Program-made: the position numbers and the translations under genes
The notes under the pieces: model-generated
Seen by the model: the letters and a program-made list of their open reading frames with translations, nothing else
The model's database searches: none
What the model was told of the DNA's origin: nothing
Source: Hungatella hathewayi
Lineage (GTDB): Bacteria; Bacillota; Clostridia; Lachnospirales; Lachnospiraceae
Direction: 5' to 3'
DNA length: 64,000 nt
Assembly (NCBI GenBank): GCA_025149285.1
Contig: CP102274.1
Location: 1,999,501-2,063,500 of the forward strand
Shown here: in pieces, positions 44,062-53,082 of the stretch
Layout: the number at the start of each line of letters is the position of its first letter
How positions within the stretch are numbered: position 1 is the first letter of the stretch

Positions 44062-44520
44062 ATGGATTACGAAATCGTGACACTGCCTGAGAAGAAGGCG
44101 GCAGGAATCACTGCAAGAACGAATAACCACGCTCCGGACATGGGAAGCGTGATAGGCGGGCTATGGGAACGCTTTTATGCCAGGGGGATTTATGCCAGTA
44201 TCCCTGCAGACAGGAGAGGCTGGGTTCTGGGGATTTATTCCAATTACGAGAGTGATGAGAACGGCGATTATGACATGACGGCGGCCTGTGAGGTGACAGA
44301 TACTGCCGGAATCCCGGAACACTTAAGTCTCTGTACGATCCCGGCGGGACGATATGCGAAGTTCGTGGTAAAGGGCGACGTACAGCAGGCCCTGGTTCAG
44401 TTCTGGACAGAACTGTGGAGTCTGGATTTGAAGCGGGCATTCCGGGCCGACTTTGAAGAGTATCACGGGATAGAAGGAAGAGATGCGGAGATTCATGTCT
44501 ATATCGGCTTGAAGGAGTAG
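44062..44520 (+). CDS. GyrI-like effector-binding domain protein
   Basis: A 152-aa stand-alone GyrI-like/AraC effector domain: YEIVTLPEKKAAGITART at the start, IGGLWERFYARGIY, WVLGIYSNYE and IPAGRYAKFVVKG. It binds small amphipathic ligands and lacks a DNA-binding part. It is followed 13 bases later by a GNAT-YoaP gene. Confidence 0.82.
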   Translation: MDYEIVTLPEKKAAGITARTNNHAPDMGSVIGGLWERFYARGIYASIPADRRGWVLGIYSNYESDENGDYDMTAACEVTDTAGIPEHLSLCTIPAGRYAKFVVKGDVQQALVQFWTELWSLDLKRAFRADFEEYHGIEGRDAEIHVYIGLKE

Positions 44521-44533
44521 TGGAGGGGAAGTT

Positions 44534-45295
44534 ATGAGTGTGGATTTCAAAAGAGTTACTTTGGATAATATTGAGGAAGAACATATCTGCTGTGCCATAT
44601 CGGATAAAAAGGGGGAGACGTGCGTGGCCTCCAAGAAGGCATGGCTGAAGGAACGGATGAAAGAGGGGCTTGTGTTTGAAAAGCTGGATGTGCGGGGAAA
44701 GGTATTTATTGAGTACCTTCCGGCGGAGTATGCCTGGGCGCCCATCGATGCGGATGGATACTATTACATCGATTGCCTGTGGGTATCTGGGCAGTTTAAA
44801 GGGCAGGGCTACAGCAACCGGCTTTTGGAGCACTGCATCGCAGAAGCCAGGGCGAAGGGAAAGAAGGGCCTTGTCGCACTCTCTTCCAAAAAGAAGATGC
44901 CGTTTCTGTCCGATGGGGCCTATTTGAAACATAAGGGATTTGTAGAAGCCGATACCGCCGCGCCATACTATGAACTTCTGGCACTTCCGTTTGAAGAGGG
45001 GACAGCCCTGCCGCGCTTTTTAGAATGTGCAAAGACCGGCGAGATTGATGAAAAGGGCTGGGTCCTGTACTATACGGCCCAATGTCCCCACACGGCCAAG
45101 TACGTTCCGATTCTCACGGAATACGCCGGAAACCAGGGAATACAAATCAAAGCAGTGAAGCTGGAAACGCGGGAAGACGCCAGGCAGTCGCCGAGTCCGT
45201 TTACAACGTATGCCGTATTCTATGATGGGAAATTTGTGACGAATGAGATTTTATCAGAGAAGAGCTTTGAAAAATACAGAAAAAAAGTGGAATAA
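44534..45295 (+). CDS. GNAT acetyltransferase with YoaP-like C-terminal domain
   Basis: A 253-aa protein. The first 150 residues are a GNAT fold (IDCLWVSGQFKGQGYSNRLL gives the acetyl-CoA loop). The C-terminal ~90 residues form a YoaP/thioredoxin-like domain with YTAQCPHTAKYVPIL and TTYAVFYDGKFVTNEI. AGGGGAAG precedes ATG. It shares the transcript with the GyrI-like protein under the WYL-type box. Substrate unknown. Confidence 0.8.
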   Translation: MSVDFKRVTLDNIEEEHICCAISDKKGETCVASKKAWLKERMKEGLVFEKLDVRGKVFIEYLPAEYAWAPIDADGYYYIDCLWVSGQFKGQGYSNRLLEHCIAEARAKGKKGLVALSSKKKMPFLSDGAYLKHKGFVEADTAAPYYELLALPFEEGTALPRFLECAKTGEIDEKGWVLYYTAQCPHTAKYVPILTEYAGNQGIQIKAVKLETREDARQSPSPFTTYAVFYDGKFVTNEILSEKSFEKYRKKVE

Positions 45296-45346
45296 TCACT
45301 TTTTCCACACCTATATCATACCATAAAAATCACTTTTTTTCAAGAC

Positions 45347-45375
45347 TTGTAATGGAAGAGTGAAAGGCGTAGAAT
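45347..45375 (+). promoter_or_regulatory. Promoter of the DUF6323 gene pair
   Basis: TTGTAA (45347-45352) and TAGAAT (45370-45375) are 17 bases apart, followed by GGGAGG before the start at 45406. Confidence 0.6.
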
Positions 45376-45405
45376 CAGTACTTACCAAATACGGGAGGTA
45401 ATGAG

Positions 45406-45945
45406 ATGCAGGAGAAATGGTATGAGCTGATGGAAACGGTACAACGGAAGCAGGAGCTGGAAAGAGTGCTTGCCTGCAATGAAAAGACAGAGGCCTTCGG
45501 ACTGATGCTTACGGAGGAGGACGCAGGGAAACTGATGGTCTGCAGGCGTGATTCCTTAAGGACGCAGATGCGGGTCGAATTCGGGAAGGGGATCCTGCCG
45601 GAGATCATTGATACATTCTGCGATTCACCATATCTGCAGCAGGAAAATTATGCCGATGTGATTGCAGAGCTGCAGGAAGTCTTTTATCTCTACAAGAATG
45701 AATCAGAGGACAACTTAACGGATGAGGAACTTTTGGCATTTATGAAAGAACAGTTTGACGGAGTCTGCTGCGGTTCAGTCGCCTATCTGGAAGAAACGTG
45801 TCTGGAGCGTTTTGCAAGAGCAGTCCGCGCCGGATACCGGGATTATGTGGAGGATGGCGGCAGCGGAGAATACGGGAAGTTCTCGGAAGAAGCACGGTGG
45901 GACCGGGATCTCTTTCTGGAGACGCTTTTTGACCTGCTCAGTTAG
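45406..45945 (+). CDS. DUF6323-type protein
   Basis: A 179-aa, acidic, mostly helical cytosolic protein (LACNEKTEAFGLMLTEEDAG, FGKGILPEIIDTFCDSPYL). I recognise the pattern as DUF6323, which is found with DUF6179. The next gene starts ten bases after its stop, so the two probably form a complex. Function unknown. Confidence 0.6.
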   Translation: MQEKWYELMETVQRKQELERVLACNEKTEAFGLMLTEEDAGKLMVCRRDSLRTQMRVEFGKGILPEIIDTFCDSPYLQQENYADVIAELQEVFYLYKNESEDNLTDEELLAFMKEQFDGVCCGSVAYLEETCLERFARAVRAGYRDYVEDGGSGEYGKFSEEARWDRDLFLETLFDLLS

Positions 45946-45954
45946 GAGGCGGAC

Positions 45955-46803
45955 ATGGACTATACGATGGAAGAACTGCTGCCTGTTGTCGGAAAACTGA
46001 CGGAAAAGTATACCGGTTTTTCCAGTACCTCGGTCACCTATGAGACGGCCAGACAGCTGATGGAAGCGGTGCTCTACTGCCTTCGGGAAGCAGAAGCTGA
46101 AGCGCTTAAGACGGGGAAAGACAATGTTGCCGCGGCCTCAGACACAGATTTGTGGCTGCTTTACCAGCAGGGATATGAGGTGGTCCTGGAGAAGACAGCC
46201 AGAGCTAAAAAGGTTTACGAACAGATCATTGCGAATTTCCATTCCTTTGGAAACCGTTGCTACGAGGATACGATCATCAGGGGGATGCCGGAATTTTTTG
46301 TCCGCTATGATGCCAGATTCCGGCCCCAGGATCATCTGCTCACGTTGGATTATCCGATTCTGAGGCCAGTCGGAAAACGAAGCGGGATTGACGCTGTCTA
46401 TTTTTATTTATCCTGTGTCCTTCTGGAACAGAGATTTCTGGGCAGGCTGCCGGAACCGTACGGAAAGGCGGTCCTGGAACATTTTCACGGGGATTATGAG
46501 GAGCTGATTCTGAACGTGGCTTCTGTCATCCTGCGGAATCTGGTGGTTCACATGATGATGGGGAAAAAGCTTTCAGAGAATGCTGTGACAGCAGACGATA
46601 TGGAGCGGTTTTGCATCTGTGTGAAGAACTGTGACCGGCAAAAGCTTGAGGAGGCTATCAGCCATCAGCTGGAACAGCTGACAGGAGGGCCGGAAGGCGA
46701 CCGAGCCCTCTATTCCTATCTGTCCTGTGACAGGAAGGATTTTGCTGCTGAACTGAAGAATGCCGCGGAATGTGGATATATGGATCGTATGATCGTATAT
46801 TAG
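45955..46803 (+). CDS. DUF6179-type protein
   Basis: A 282-aa helical cytosolic protein (VGKLTEKYTGFSSTSVTYET, YFYLSCVLLEQRFLGRLPE). It is coupled to the DUF6323 gene; TTAGGAGG precedes ATG. The C-terminal part contains SYLSCDRKDFAAELKNA. It may be shorter than some family members. No enzyme motif is visible. Confidence 0.6.
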   Translation: MDYTMEELLPVVGKLTEKYTGFSSTSVTYETARQLMEAVLYCLREAEAEALKTGKDNVAAASDTDLWLLYQQGYEVVLEKTARAKKVYEQIIANFHSFGNRCYEDTIIRGMPEFFVRYDARFRPQDHLLTLDYPILRPVGKRSGIDAVYFYLSCVLLEQRFLGRLPEPYGKAVLEHFHGDYEELILNVASVILRNLVVHMMMGKKLSENAVTADDMERFCICVKNCDRQKLEEAISHQLEQLTGGPEGDRALYSYLSCDRKDFAAELKNAAECGYMDRMIVY

Positions 46804-46888
46804 ATTCCCGCCGTAATCTTTTTGAGGGAAAGTAATTTTACCGCAGAATCATTCAGAAGTCTGAAACCAGGAGAAGGAGGCGGTTTTT

Positions 46889-47293
46889 ATGAAAATGCCG
46901 GAAGTGATCAGCAGCCGGATGGTTGCTCCATGTGGAATGAACTGCATGGTATGTTTTACACACTGCAGTTCAAAGAAGCCATGCGGCGGCTGTATGGGAA
47001 CCGATGAGAGCAAGCCCGGACACTGCCGTACCTGTTTGAGAAAGAACTGTGCAGCTGAAAGAGGCATATCCTACTGCTATGAATGCTGTGATTTCCCGTG
47101 CAGAAGGATCCGGGATCTGGACAGAAGCTATCGAAAACGCTATGGAGCAAGTCTCATTGGACAGTCGCTGTATATGAAGGAAAACGGAATAGACCGGTTT
47201 CTGGAAGAAGAGCAGAAGCGGTATACATGTGCGGTCTGCGGCGGAATAATCTCTCTCCACGACCGGACATGCAGTGAATGCGGGCAGAGATAA
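46889..47293 (+). CDS. DUF3795 cysteine-rich protein
   Basis: A 134-aa protein with about 18 cysteines in CGMNCMVCFTHCSSKKPCGGC, CRTCLRKNC, CYECCDFPCRRI and two final CxxC pairs (CAVCGG, CSECGQ). The first groups are the DUF3795 signature. The last two form a zinc ribbon. AGGAGG precedes ATG. It is likely a zinc- or Fe-S-binding protein of unknown role. Confidence 0.8.
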   Translation: MKMPEVISSRMVAPCGMNCMVCFTHCSSKKPCGGCMGTDESKPGHCRTCLRKNCAAERGISYCYECCDFPCRRIRDLDRSYRKRYGASLIGQSLYMKENGIDRFLEEEQKRYTCAVCGGIISLHDRTCSECGQR

Positions 47294-47395
47294 CCGCAGG
47301 AATTCCTGATCAATATTATGATGATACCGACCGTAAAAAAGAAGAATATATACATAATACACAAAAAATAATTGAATTATTGATAAAATGGCGAA

Positions 47396-47424
47396 TAGAC
47401 TAAAAAACTTTTAGCATATATAAT
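47396..47424 (+). promoter_or_regulatory. Promoter of the riboswitch-controlled purine permease
   Basis: TAGACT (47396-47401) and TATAAT (47419-47424) have a 17-base spacer. The predicted RNA starts about 25 bases before the aptamer. Confidence 0.7.
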
Positions 47425-47455
47425 TATTTTTGTGATTTAATATTGGTGCTATTCA

Positions 47456-47542
47456 TTATGTATATCCTGAGAATTGGCTCAGAGTTTCTACCAACTACCG
47501 TAAAGAGTTGACTACATAGTTTATGTAGTTGACTCTTTTTTT
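47456..47542 (+). promoter_or_regulatory. Guanine (purine) riboswitch with terminator
   Basis: The aptamer has P1 TATGTA/TACATA (47457-47462, 47513-47518), P2 CTGAG/CTCAG, the invariant GTTTCTACC, and P3 CAACT/AGTTG with the loop ACCGTAA. The junction after P3 reads GACTAC, with C at the position that pairs with the ligand, so it should bind guanine or hypoxanthine rather than adenine. The 3' sides of P3 and P1 also form a 15-pair terminator (47504-47518 with 47522-47536) followed by seven Ts. Ligand binding therefore turns the gene off. Confidence 0.95.
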
Positions 47543-47661
47543 GGTAATCAAACGCTGGTTGGTGGAAAGGAGTGACAATAGAAAACCTTGAAAGCATAGA
47601 CTACAGGATAGCAGCGCAGACAGTCTGATCAGTTTATTAAAGGAAGATGGAGGACATACTA

Positions 47662-49077
47662 TTGGAACGTAAAACAGGAGTCGCAGACAGGTTTTTTGGG
47701 ATTTCACAGAGTCATTCAAGCGTTAAAACGGAAATACTTGCAGGAATCACAACTTTCATAACGATAGCCTATATTCTTATTCTGAACCCCCAGATTTTAT
47801 CTGATCCATATGTTATTATGGGAGACCCTGCCATGGCAGGTAAGATTGCAAATGGTGTATTTATCGGAACCTGTATCGGAGCGTTTATCGGTACGGCACT
47901 TTGCGCGTTATATGCCAGGGTTCCTTTTGCGCAGGCGCCGGGGATGGGATTAAACGCATTCTTTGCATACACGGTTGTGCTGGGAATGGGATATACCTAT
48001 GGACAGGCGCTCGTTATCGTATTTATATCCGGTATATTTTTCATTGTAATCACAGCAATCGGCCTGAGAGAGGCCATTATCAGATCAATCCCGGATGCAG
48101 TCAAGACTGCCATTACACCTGGGATCGGCCTGTTTATCACAATCATCGGACTGAAGAATGCCGGAATTATTATATCCAATCCGGCTACACTTGTAAGCCT
48201 GGTGGATTTCTCCAAATGGAGAAGCGGCGCAGATATGGTTTTAATTAACGGCGCTCTGGTGGCTTTGATTGGCCTGATTATCATGGGAATTCTTCATGCC
48301 AGAAGAGTGAAGGGATCGATTCTGCTTGGAATTGTAGCGGCAACCCTCATAGGCATTCCCCTTGGAATCACACAGCTGTCGAATCTCGATATGAATCTCG
48401 GTGTGAAATTCAGGGATTTTGCAGAAGTTTCCTTTCTGAAAATGGATTTTGCGGGTCTGTTTGCCGGAACAAATTTTGTGGAAACGCTGTTTACGGTAAC
48501 CATGCTGGTTATCAGCTTTTCTCTGGTCAATATGTTTGATTCGATTGGAACGCTTCTCGGAGCCGCCAGGCAGTCCGGGATGATTGATAAAAACGGCGAG
48601 GTAATCCGGATGAAACAGGCATTGATGTCAGATGCGGTTTCAACACTGGCCGGTGCGATGGTAGGGACATCGACGGTTACCACCGTGGTGGAATCCAGCG
48701 CAGGTATTGCAGAAGGCGGCAGAACGGGACTTACAAGCCTTGTAACCGCGGTCATGTTTCTGGGAGCCATCCTCTTTGCACCGATTGTCAGCATTGTTCC
48801 GGCAGCGGCAACCGCGCCTGCGCTGATTTTTGTCGGTATTTTAATGCTTGGAAACATACGGGATGTGGACTTCAGCGACATGAGCAATGCGTTGCCTGCA
48901 TTCTGTACCATCGTATTTATGCCATTTACATATTCCATTGCCAATGGTGTTGCGTTTGGACTGATTACCTATTGCCTGATGAATATTATGACAGGGAAAA
49001 GACGGGAAGTACGGGCATTAACCTTTATGATTTCTGTTGTATTTGTGGTGAGGTATGCGTTTATGACGTTAGGATAA
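47662..49077 (+). CDS. NCS2 family guanine/hypoxanthine permease (AzgA/PbuG type)
   Basis: A 471-aa membrane transporter with about 14 segments: VKTEILAGITTFITIAYIL, AQAPGMGLNAFFAYTV, PGIGLFITIIGLKNAG, FSLVNMFDSIGTLLG and GTSTVTTVVESSAGIAEGGRTG, all typical of the AzgA/PbuG branch. TTG 47662 is favoured, being eight bases behind GGAGG; an ATG at 47647 in frame has almost no spacing from AGGAAG. A guanine riboswitch upstream supports guanine/hypoxanthine as substrate. Confidence 0.92.
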   Translation: MERKTGVADRFFGISQSHSSVKTEILAGITTFITIAYILILNPQILSDPYVIMGDPAMAGKIANGVFIGTCIGAFIGTALCALYARVPFAQAPGMGLNAFFAYTVVLGMGYTYGQALVIVFISGIFFIVITAIGLREAIIRSIPDAVKTAITPGIGLFITIIGLKNAGIIISNPATLVSLVDFSKWRSGADMVLINGALVALIGLIIMGILHARRVKGSILLGIVAATLIGIPLGITQLSNLDMNLGVKFRDFAEVSFLKMDFAGLFAGTNFVETLFTVTMLVISFSLVNMFDSIGTLLGAARQSGMIDKNGEVIRMKQALMSDAVSTLAGAMVGTSTVTTVVESSAGIAEGGRTGLTSLVTAVMFLGAILFAPIVSIVPAAATAPALIFVGILMLGNIRDVDFSDMSNALPAFCTIVFMPFTYSIANGVAFGLITYCLMNIMTGKRREVRALTFMISVVFVVRYAFMTLG

Positions 49078-49100
49078 GAAGAACAGTACTTAAACCATTT

Positions 49101-49140
49101 AGAGCTGGTGTGAGACGAAAGTCAAAACACCAGCTCTTTT
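49101..49140 (+). terminator. Permease terminator
   Basis: AGAGCTGGTGT pairs with ACACCAGCTCT and is followed by TTTTG. Confidence 0.85.
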
Positions 49141-49197
49141 GCTGCCCCTGTTCCCGTTTCAGCGCTGCATTTTGTCACAGATACTTATGGTCCACTT

Positions 49198-49261
49198 TTT
49201 CTCTTTTGGAAAAAACGTCCCGTCAATCTGAATTGATTGAACCGTCACCGGATGTTATAAA
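49198..49261 (+). promoter_or_regulatory. Shared-element promoter 1 (MATE pump 3)
   Basis: TTGGAAA at 49206-49212, GAATTGATTG at 49230-49239 with -35 TTGATT, and -10 TATAAA at 49256-49261 (17-base spacer). The same arrangement occurs before 50770, 60288 and 61835. Here the left TTTTCC half of the dyad is weak (TTTTTCTC). Confidence 0.6.
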
Positions 49262-49301
49262 AAAATAGAAATCAAATAAAGAGAAAGACAGGTGATTTGC
49301 A

Positions 49302-50672
49302 ATGGCAGCAGATGCGAAAACGCAAAAAAAACAGATGATGCTGACGGAAAATATCCGCACGCTGATTCCACGAATGGCTGTGCCCACCATCATGGCGCAG
49401 CTGATTACCACGATCTACAATCTGGTGGATACGTATTTTGTAAGTACGCTGGGGACGAATGCCACAGCGGCAGTGGGGGTGAACAGCTCCTTAGAGAGGA
49501 TGATTACTTTAATTGGCTCATTAATCGGGGCCGGAGCCTGCAGTTACATAGCGAGACTCCTCGGAGCAAAGGACGATGAGCATGCTGATAAGGTACTTTC
49601 CACGTCATTTTTCAGCGGCCTCGGCCTCGGAATTATCTTCATGTTTATTGGAAAAATGGTGATCGGAGACCTGGTATTCTGGCTGGGAGCCACAAAGGAA
49701 TGCGCCCAGTATTCAATCCAGTACGCAAATTACGTGTTGTATGCAGCGCCGTTTATGATAGGCAGTTTCATCCTGAATATGTGCTTAAGAAGTGAGGGGA
49801 GCGCCACATTTTCCATGATCGGCATCGGATTCGGCGGAATTTTAAACTGTTTTCTGGATCCGCTGTTCATCTATCATTTTGGACTTGGCGTCGCGGGAGC
49901 TTCCATGGCTACGGCTCTTTCCAAATTCATCAGCTTTTGTATTCTTCTGTATCCGTATATCAGAAAGACCAGTGTTGTGAGTATTTCTGTCAAACGAATC
50001 AAATTCCTGATGAATGACGTGAAAGAGGTGCTCGCCATCGGCTCCAGCTCGTTCTTCCGCTCCGCACTCAGCGTCGTGGCAGCAGTTTCGATCAACCGGG
50101 TAGCGGGAAGCTATTCCACTGCGGCTCTGGCGGCGCTGTCTGTTGCAAACCGGGTCATGGATTTCCCGTTTGCCATTATACTGGGATTCGGACAGGGATA
50201 TCAGCCGGTTGTAGGATTTAACTGGGGAGCGAAAGCGTGGAAACGTGTCCGGGAAAGCTACGTATTCAGCTGTGCCGTCGCTGTGCTTGGAGCGGTTGGA
50301 ATCGGTGCGGTAATCTTCGTGTTTGCGAATCCCATCGTTCATGTGTTCAACAGCCAGGCGGATTCCGAGGTGCTGCGATTGGGAATGCTCTGTATCCGGC
50401 TTCAGTGCTGTGTGCTGGTATTTCATTCTCTCGGCTCACTCGTCAATATGTTCTATGCCGGTATCGGGCATGCCAAATATGCTCTGATTATGAATCTGGC
50501 GAGACAGGGCTACTGCTTCTTCCCGGTACTGTTTATTGCTCCTGTTTTCCTGGGAATCAACGGTGTCGCAGCCACGCAGGCGATTGCCGATTTGCTGAGT
50601 GTGATTGTCATTGTTCCTCTTGGACTCAAAGCGCTTAAGCTTATTCGGGAACAGGAAGAAAAACAGCCCTGA
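49302..50672 (+). CDS. MATE family efflux transporter (3)
   Basis: A 456-aa membrane exporter with two six-helix halves (NIRTLIPRMAVPTIMAQLITTIY, ATALSKFISF, FFRSALSVVAAVS). It resembles the MATE protein at 8356 in its N terminus. It lies between the purine permease and the hydrolase operon and shares a promoter element with the latter. This suggests export of an aromatic substrate or product, an inference from the promoter alone. Confidence 0.87.
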   Translation: MAADAKTQKKQMMLTENIRTLIPRMAVPTIMAQLITTIYNLVDTYFVSTLGTNATAAVGVNSSLERMITLIGSLIGAGACSYIARLLGAKDDEHADKVLSTSFFSGLGLGIIFMFIGKMVIGDLVFWLGATKECAQYSIQYANYVLYAAPFMIGSFILNMCLRSEGSATFSMIGIGFGGILNCFLDPLFIYHFGLGVAGASMATALSKFISFCILLYPYIRKTSVVSISVKRIKFLMNDVKEVLAIGSSSFFRSALSVVAAVSINRVAGSYSTAALAALSVANRVMDFPFAIILGFGQGYQPVVGFNWGAKAWKRVRESYVFSCAVAVLGAVGIGAVIFVFANPIVHVFNSQADSEVLRLGMLCIRLQCCVLVFHSLGSLVNMFYAGIGHAKYALIMNLARQGYCFFPVLFIAPVFLGINGVAATQAIADLLSVIVIVPLGLKALKLIREQEEKQP

Positions 50673-50674
50673 AA

Positions 50675-50740
50675 TTTCTTGTTTGGAAAGAATCGGGAGA
50701 GAAAACGGAATTGATTGGAAGCAATGATCTACTTTATAAT
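50675..50740 (+). promoter_or_regulatory. Shared-element promoter 2 (hydrolase operon)
   Basis: TTGGAAA at 50683-50689 with TTTC on its left, GAATTGATTG at 50708-50717 holding -35 TTGATT, and -10 TATAAT at 50735-50740 (18-base spacer). The dyad centre is about 64 bases before the predicted start of transcription. Confidence 0.65.
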
Positions 50741-50769
50741 AAAATCAGCAGATAAGAAGGAGGCACAAT

Positions 50770-51651
50770 ATGTTTATTGAGGTTGGCAAAGAGGTTTTTG
50801 AGACAGAAGACGAAAGTGTGATTAACATCCGCCAGAAATTATTCCCGGAGGAAGAAAAGATGCCGCTGGCGAAATACTTTTATAATTATCCGCTGCATGC
50901 TCCGACGCCGGTGGAGATGCAGATTATCAATCAGTTAAATCCGATGAATCCGGAAGACGCTATTTTGCCGGAGAATTTCATGGACCTTTTGAAGCCGTAC
51001 GGGTATGATAAGATTGAACTGGGATACTGTATGTTTCCCGATGGCTCCGGATACGTGGCCACTTACCGGGTGCGGCCGCCGCATATCAGTGGAGAGATGG
51101 AGCGGTGGTACCGGAACTGGAGAAATCTAAAATCAAAGAGTATGGTGCCCGGCCATGGAAATTTAAGATATAAGATCTGGAATTATGCGGATCATTTTGA
51201 TCATTACTACGTAAACTGGCAGGATGGCTCCGATGGAATCCATACCACGGAGAGTCTGGATCTGGGCGGGGGTGACCGCATGTACGATACCATACGCCAC
51301 CAGTTTGATTTGAAGGATTTTGGTCTGACAGATGAGAAGATGAAGGAATTAAAGGACGCGGGCTGCCAGCTGACGGGAAAAGGTTCTTATGAGACCTTTG
51401 ACGAGCCGGGAACGCATTTGTGTTTAAGCTATTCGCGTCCATGTCCTTTGGGCGGCATCGAGACCAGAAGCCGGGAATGGATCGGATGGAGACCGGTGAA
51501 CGGAAAGCTGGTCAGAGATCCCAGTACGAAATGCAGTGAAGAATATTTAAAAAAGGTAGTGATCCACACCCTGGTGGAGTGGGAACATCTCTACACATTT
51601 CTTCCGGATCTGTACGCGGAGTATCATGACCAGCCTGCAGATGCCGATTAA
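50770..51651 (+). CDS. DAPG/phloretin hydrolase-like C-C hydrolase (1)
   Basis: A 293-aa protein of the DAPG hydrolase (PhlG) family. These zinc enzymes break the C-C bond between an aromatic ring and its acyl group: diacetylphloroglucinol to the monoacetyl form, or phloretin to phloroglucinol plus phloretic acid. Candidate metal ligands are the His pair in DHFDH (142, 145), Glu161 in TTESLDLG and HTLVE (His266, Glu270). The last has the H-x3-E spacing of PhlG His270/Glu274. It is first in a five-gene operon with a paralogue. Family placement is good; substrate is unknown. Confidence 0.8.
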   Translation: MFIEVGKEVFETEDESVINIRQKLFPEEEKMPLAKYFYNYPLHAPTPVEMQIINQLNPMNPEDAILPENFMDLLKPYGYDKIELGYCMFPDGSGYVATYRVRPPHISGEMERWYRNWRNLKSKSMVPGHGNLRYKIWNYADHFDHYYVNWQDGSDGIHTTESLDLGGGDRMYDTIRHQFDLKDFGLTDEKMKELKDAGCQLTGKGSYETFDEPGTHLCLSYSRPCPLGGIETRSREWIGWRPVNGKLVRDPSTKCSEEYLKKVVIHTLVEWEHLYTFLPDLYAEYHDQPADAD

Positions 51652-51673
51652 AATATAAGGGGAACAAAAGATT

Positions 51674-53062
51674 ATGGGGAAGCAGGGGGCACAGCAGACT
51701 GGATTCGGAATGAGAGATAAGATAGGCTATCTGTTTGGGGATTTTGGAAATGACTTTACGTTTGTGCTGTCATCCGCATTTCTGTTGAAATTTTATACGG
51801 ACGTCATGGGGGTGTCCGGTTATATTGTGGGAATTATGATGATGATCGCGCGGCTTTTAGATGCGGTAACCGATATCACGATGGGACAGTTGGTGGACCG
51901 TTCTCCGGTGAGGCGGGACGGCAAGTTCCGGCCATGGATCAGGAGAATGAGCGGTCCGGTGGCTTTCTCCAGCCTTCTGATGTATGCGAGCTGGTTTCAG
52001 AATATGGGGATGGCGTTTAAGGTGGTCTGGATGTTTGTTACCTATCTGCTGTGGTGCAGCATCTGTTACACCGGGATTGTAATTCCTTACGGCTCTCTGG
52101 CTTCCGCCATCACCAGCGATCCCGTGGAGCGCACGCAGCTGTCCAATTTCCGTTCGGTGGGAGGAACTCTCGCCATGACGGTTTCCAGCGTGGTTCTGCC
52201 CCTTGCAGTCTATTATACCGATGAAGCCGGCCACCGGGCGCTGTCCGGGGCAAAGATGACAACGGCGGCGCTGTTCTGCTCGGTTGGTGCACTGATCTGT
52301 TATATTCTGTGCTACAGTCTGACGACAGAGCGGGTGAAGCTGGGGCAGACAACGGAGAAATTCGACGCGGGAAAACTGCTCCGCAGTCTGGCACATAACC
52401 GGTGTCTGCCTGGAATCGTGCTCGTGGTCCTGATACGGGAGGTTGCCAATACAGGGCTTCAGGCTATGGCCTCATATATCTATCCAAACTATTTTGCAAA
52501 TACAGTCGCGCAATCTCAGAGCGGCGTCGTGGGTACTGTTATTACGCTGATAATGGCTGCGTTTATTGTGAAGCTGGCAGTCAGATTCGGAAAGAAGGAG
52601 ATAACTGCCGCAGGCTGCTTCCTGGCATCTGGAATTCTTGCAGTTGCTTACTTTGTACATACTGAAAATGTATATGTCTGGATTTTCTTTTATGCGGTGG
52701 CAACTGTGGGGCTTGCGGTATTTGGCCTGATCGGCTGGGCAATGGTATCGGATATCATTGATGATACCGAGGTACGGACGGGAGAACGGGGGGATGGAAC
52801 GATCTACGGTATTTACAGCTTCGCCAGAAAAGCAGGGCAGGCGTGCTCCTCCGGCGTTACCGGGATTCTGCTGAGTCTCATCGGTTATACGCCGGACACC
52901 GCATTTGACGCGGCGGTGACGGACCGGATCTATGACATCACATGCCTGGCTCCCATGATCGGGTTCTTTGCCATGGCGCTGGCCGTGATCTTCCTCTATC
53001 CGCTTGATAAAAAGACGGTGCTGGGGAACGCGGTGAAGCTGGAAGCAGAGAGAGGAAAATAA
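51674..53062 (+). CDS. GPH family MFS symporter
   Basis: A 462-aa twelve-helix transporter of the glycoside-pentoside-hexuronide:cation type. It shows IGYLFGDFGNDFTFVLSSAF, ARLLDAVTDITMGQLVDRS, DGKFRPWI, PYGSLASAITSDPVERTQLS and the late SDIIDDTEVRTGERGDGTIYG. All are landmarks of MelB/YicJ relatives. It sits between two hydrolase genes, so it probably imports their substrate, for example a glycosylated or acidic aromatic compound. Confidence 0.87.
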   Translation: MGKQGAQQTGFGMRDKIGYLFGDFGNDFTFVLSSAFLLKFYTDVMGVSGYIVGIMMMIARLLDAVTDITMGQLVDRSPVRRDGKFRPWIRRMSGPVAFSSLLMYASWFQNMGMAFKVVWMFVTYLLWCSICYTGIVIPYGSLASAITSDPVERTQLSNFRSVGGTLAMTVSSVVLPLAVYYTDEAGHRALSGAKMTTAALFCSVGALICYILCYSLTTERVKLGQTTEKFDAGKLLRSLAHNRCLPGIVLVVLIREVANTGLQAMASYIYPNYFANTVAQSQSGVVGTVITLIMAAFIVKLAVRFGKKEITAAGCFLASGILAVAYFVHTENVYVWIFFYAVATVGLAVFGLIGWAMVSDIIDDTEVRTGERGDGTIYGIYSFARKAGQACSSGVTGILLSLIGYTPDTAFDAAVTDRIYDITCLAPMIGFFAMALAVIFLYPLDKKTVLGNAVKLEAERGK

Positions 53063-53082
53063 ACAGAACAGGAGAATAAACT

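Noticed and set aside
47456..47519. Adenine riboswitch instead of guanine
   Set aside because: The ligand-pairing junction base is C (GACTAC), not U (GATTA), and the gene is an AzgA/PbuG-type permease.
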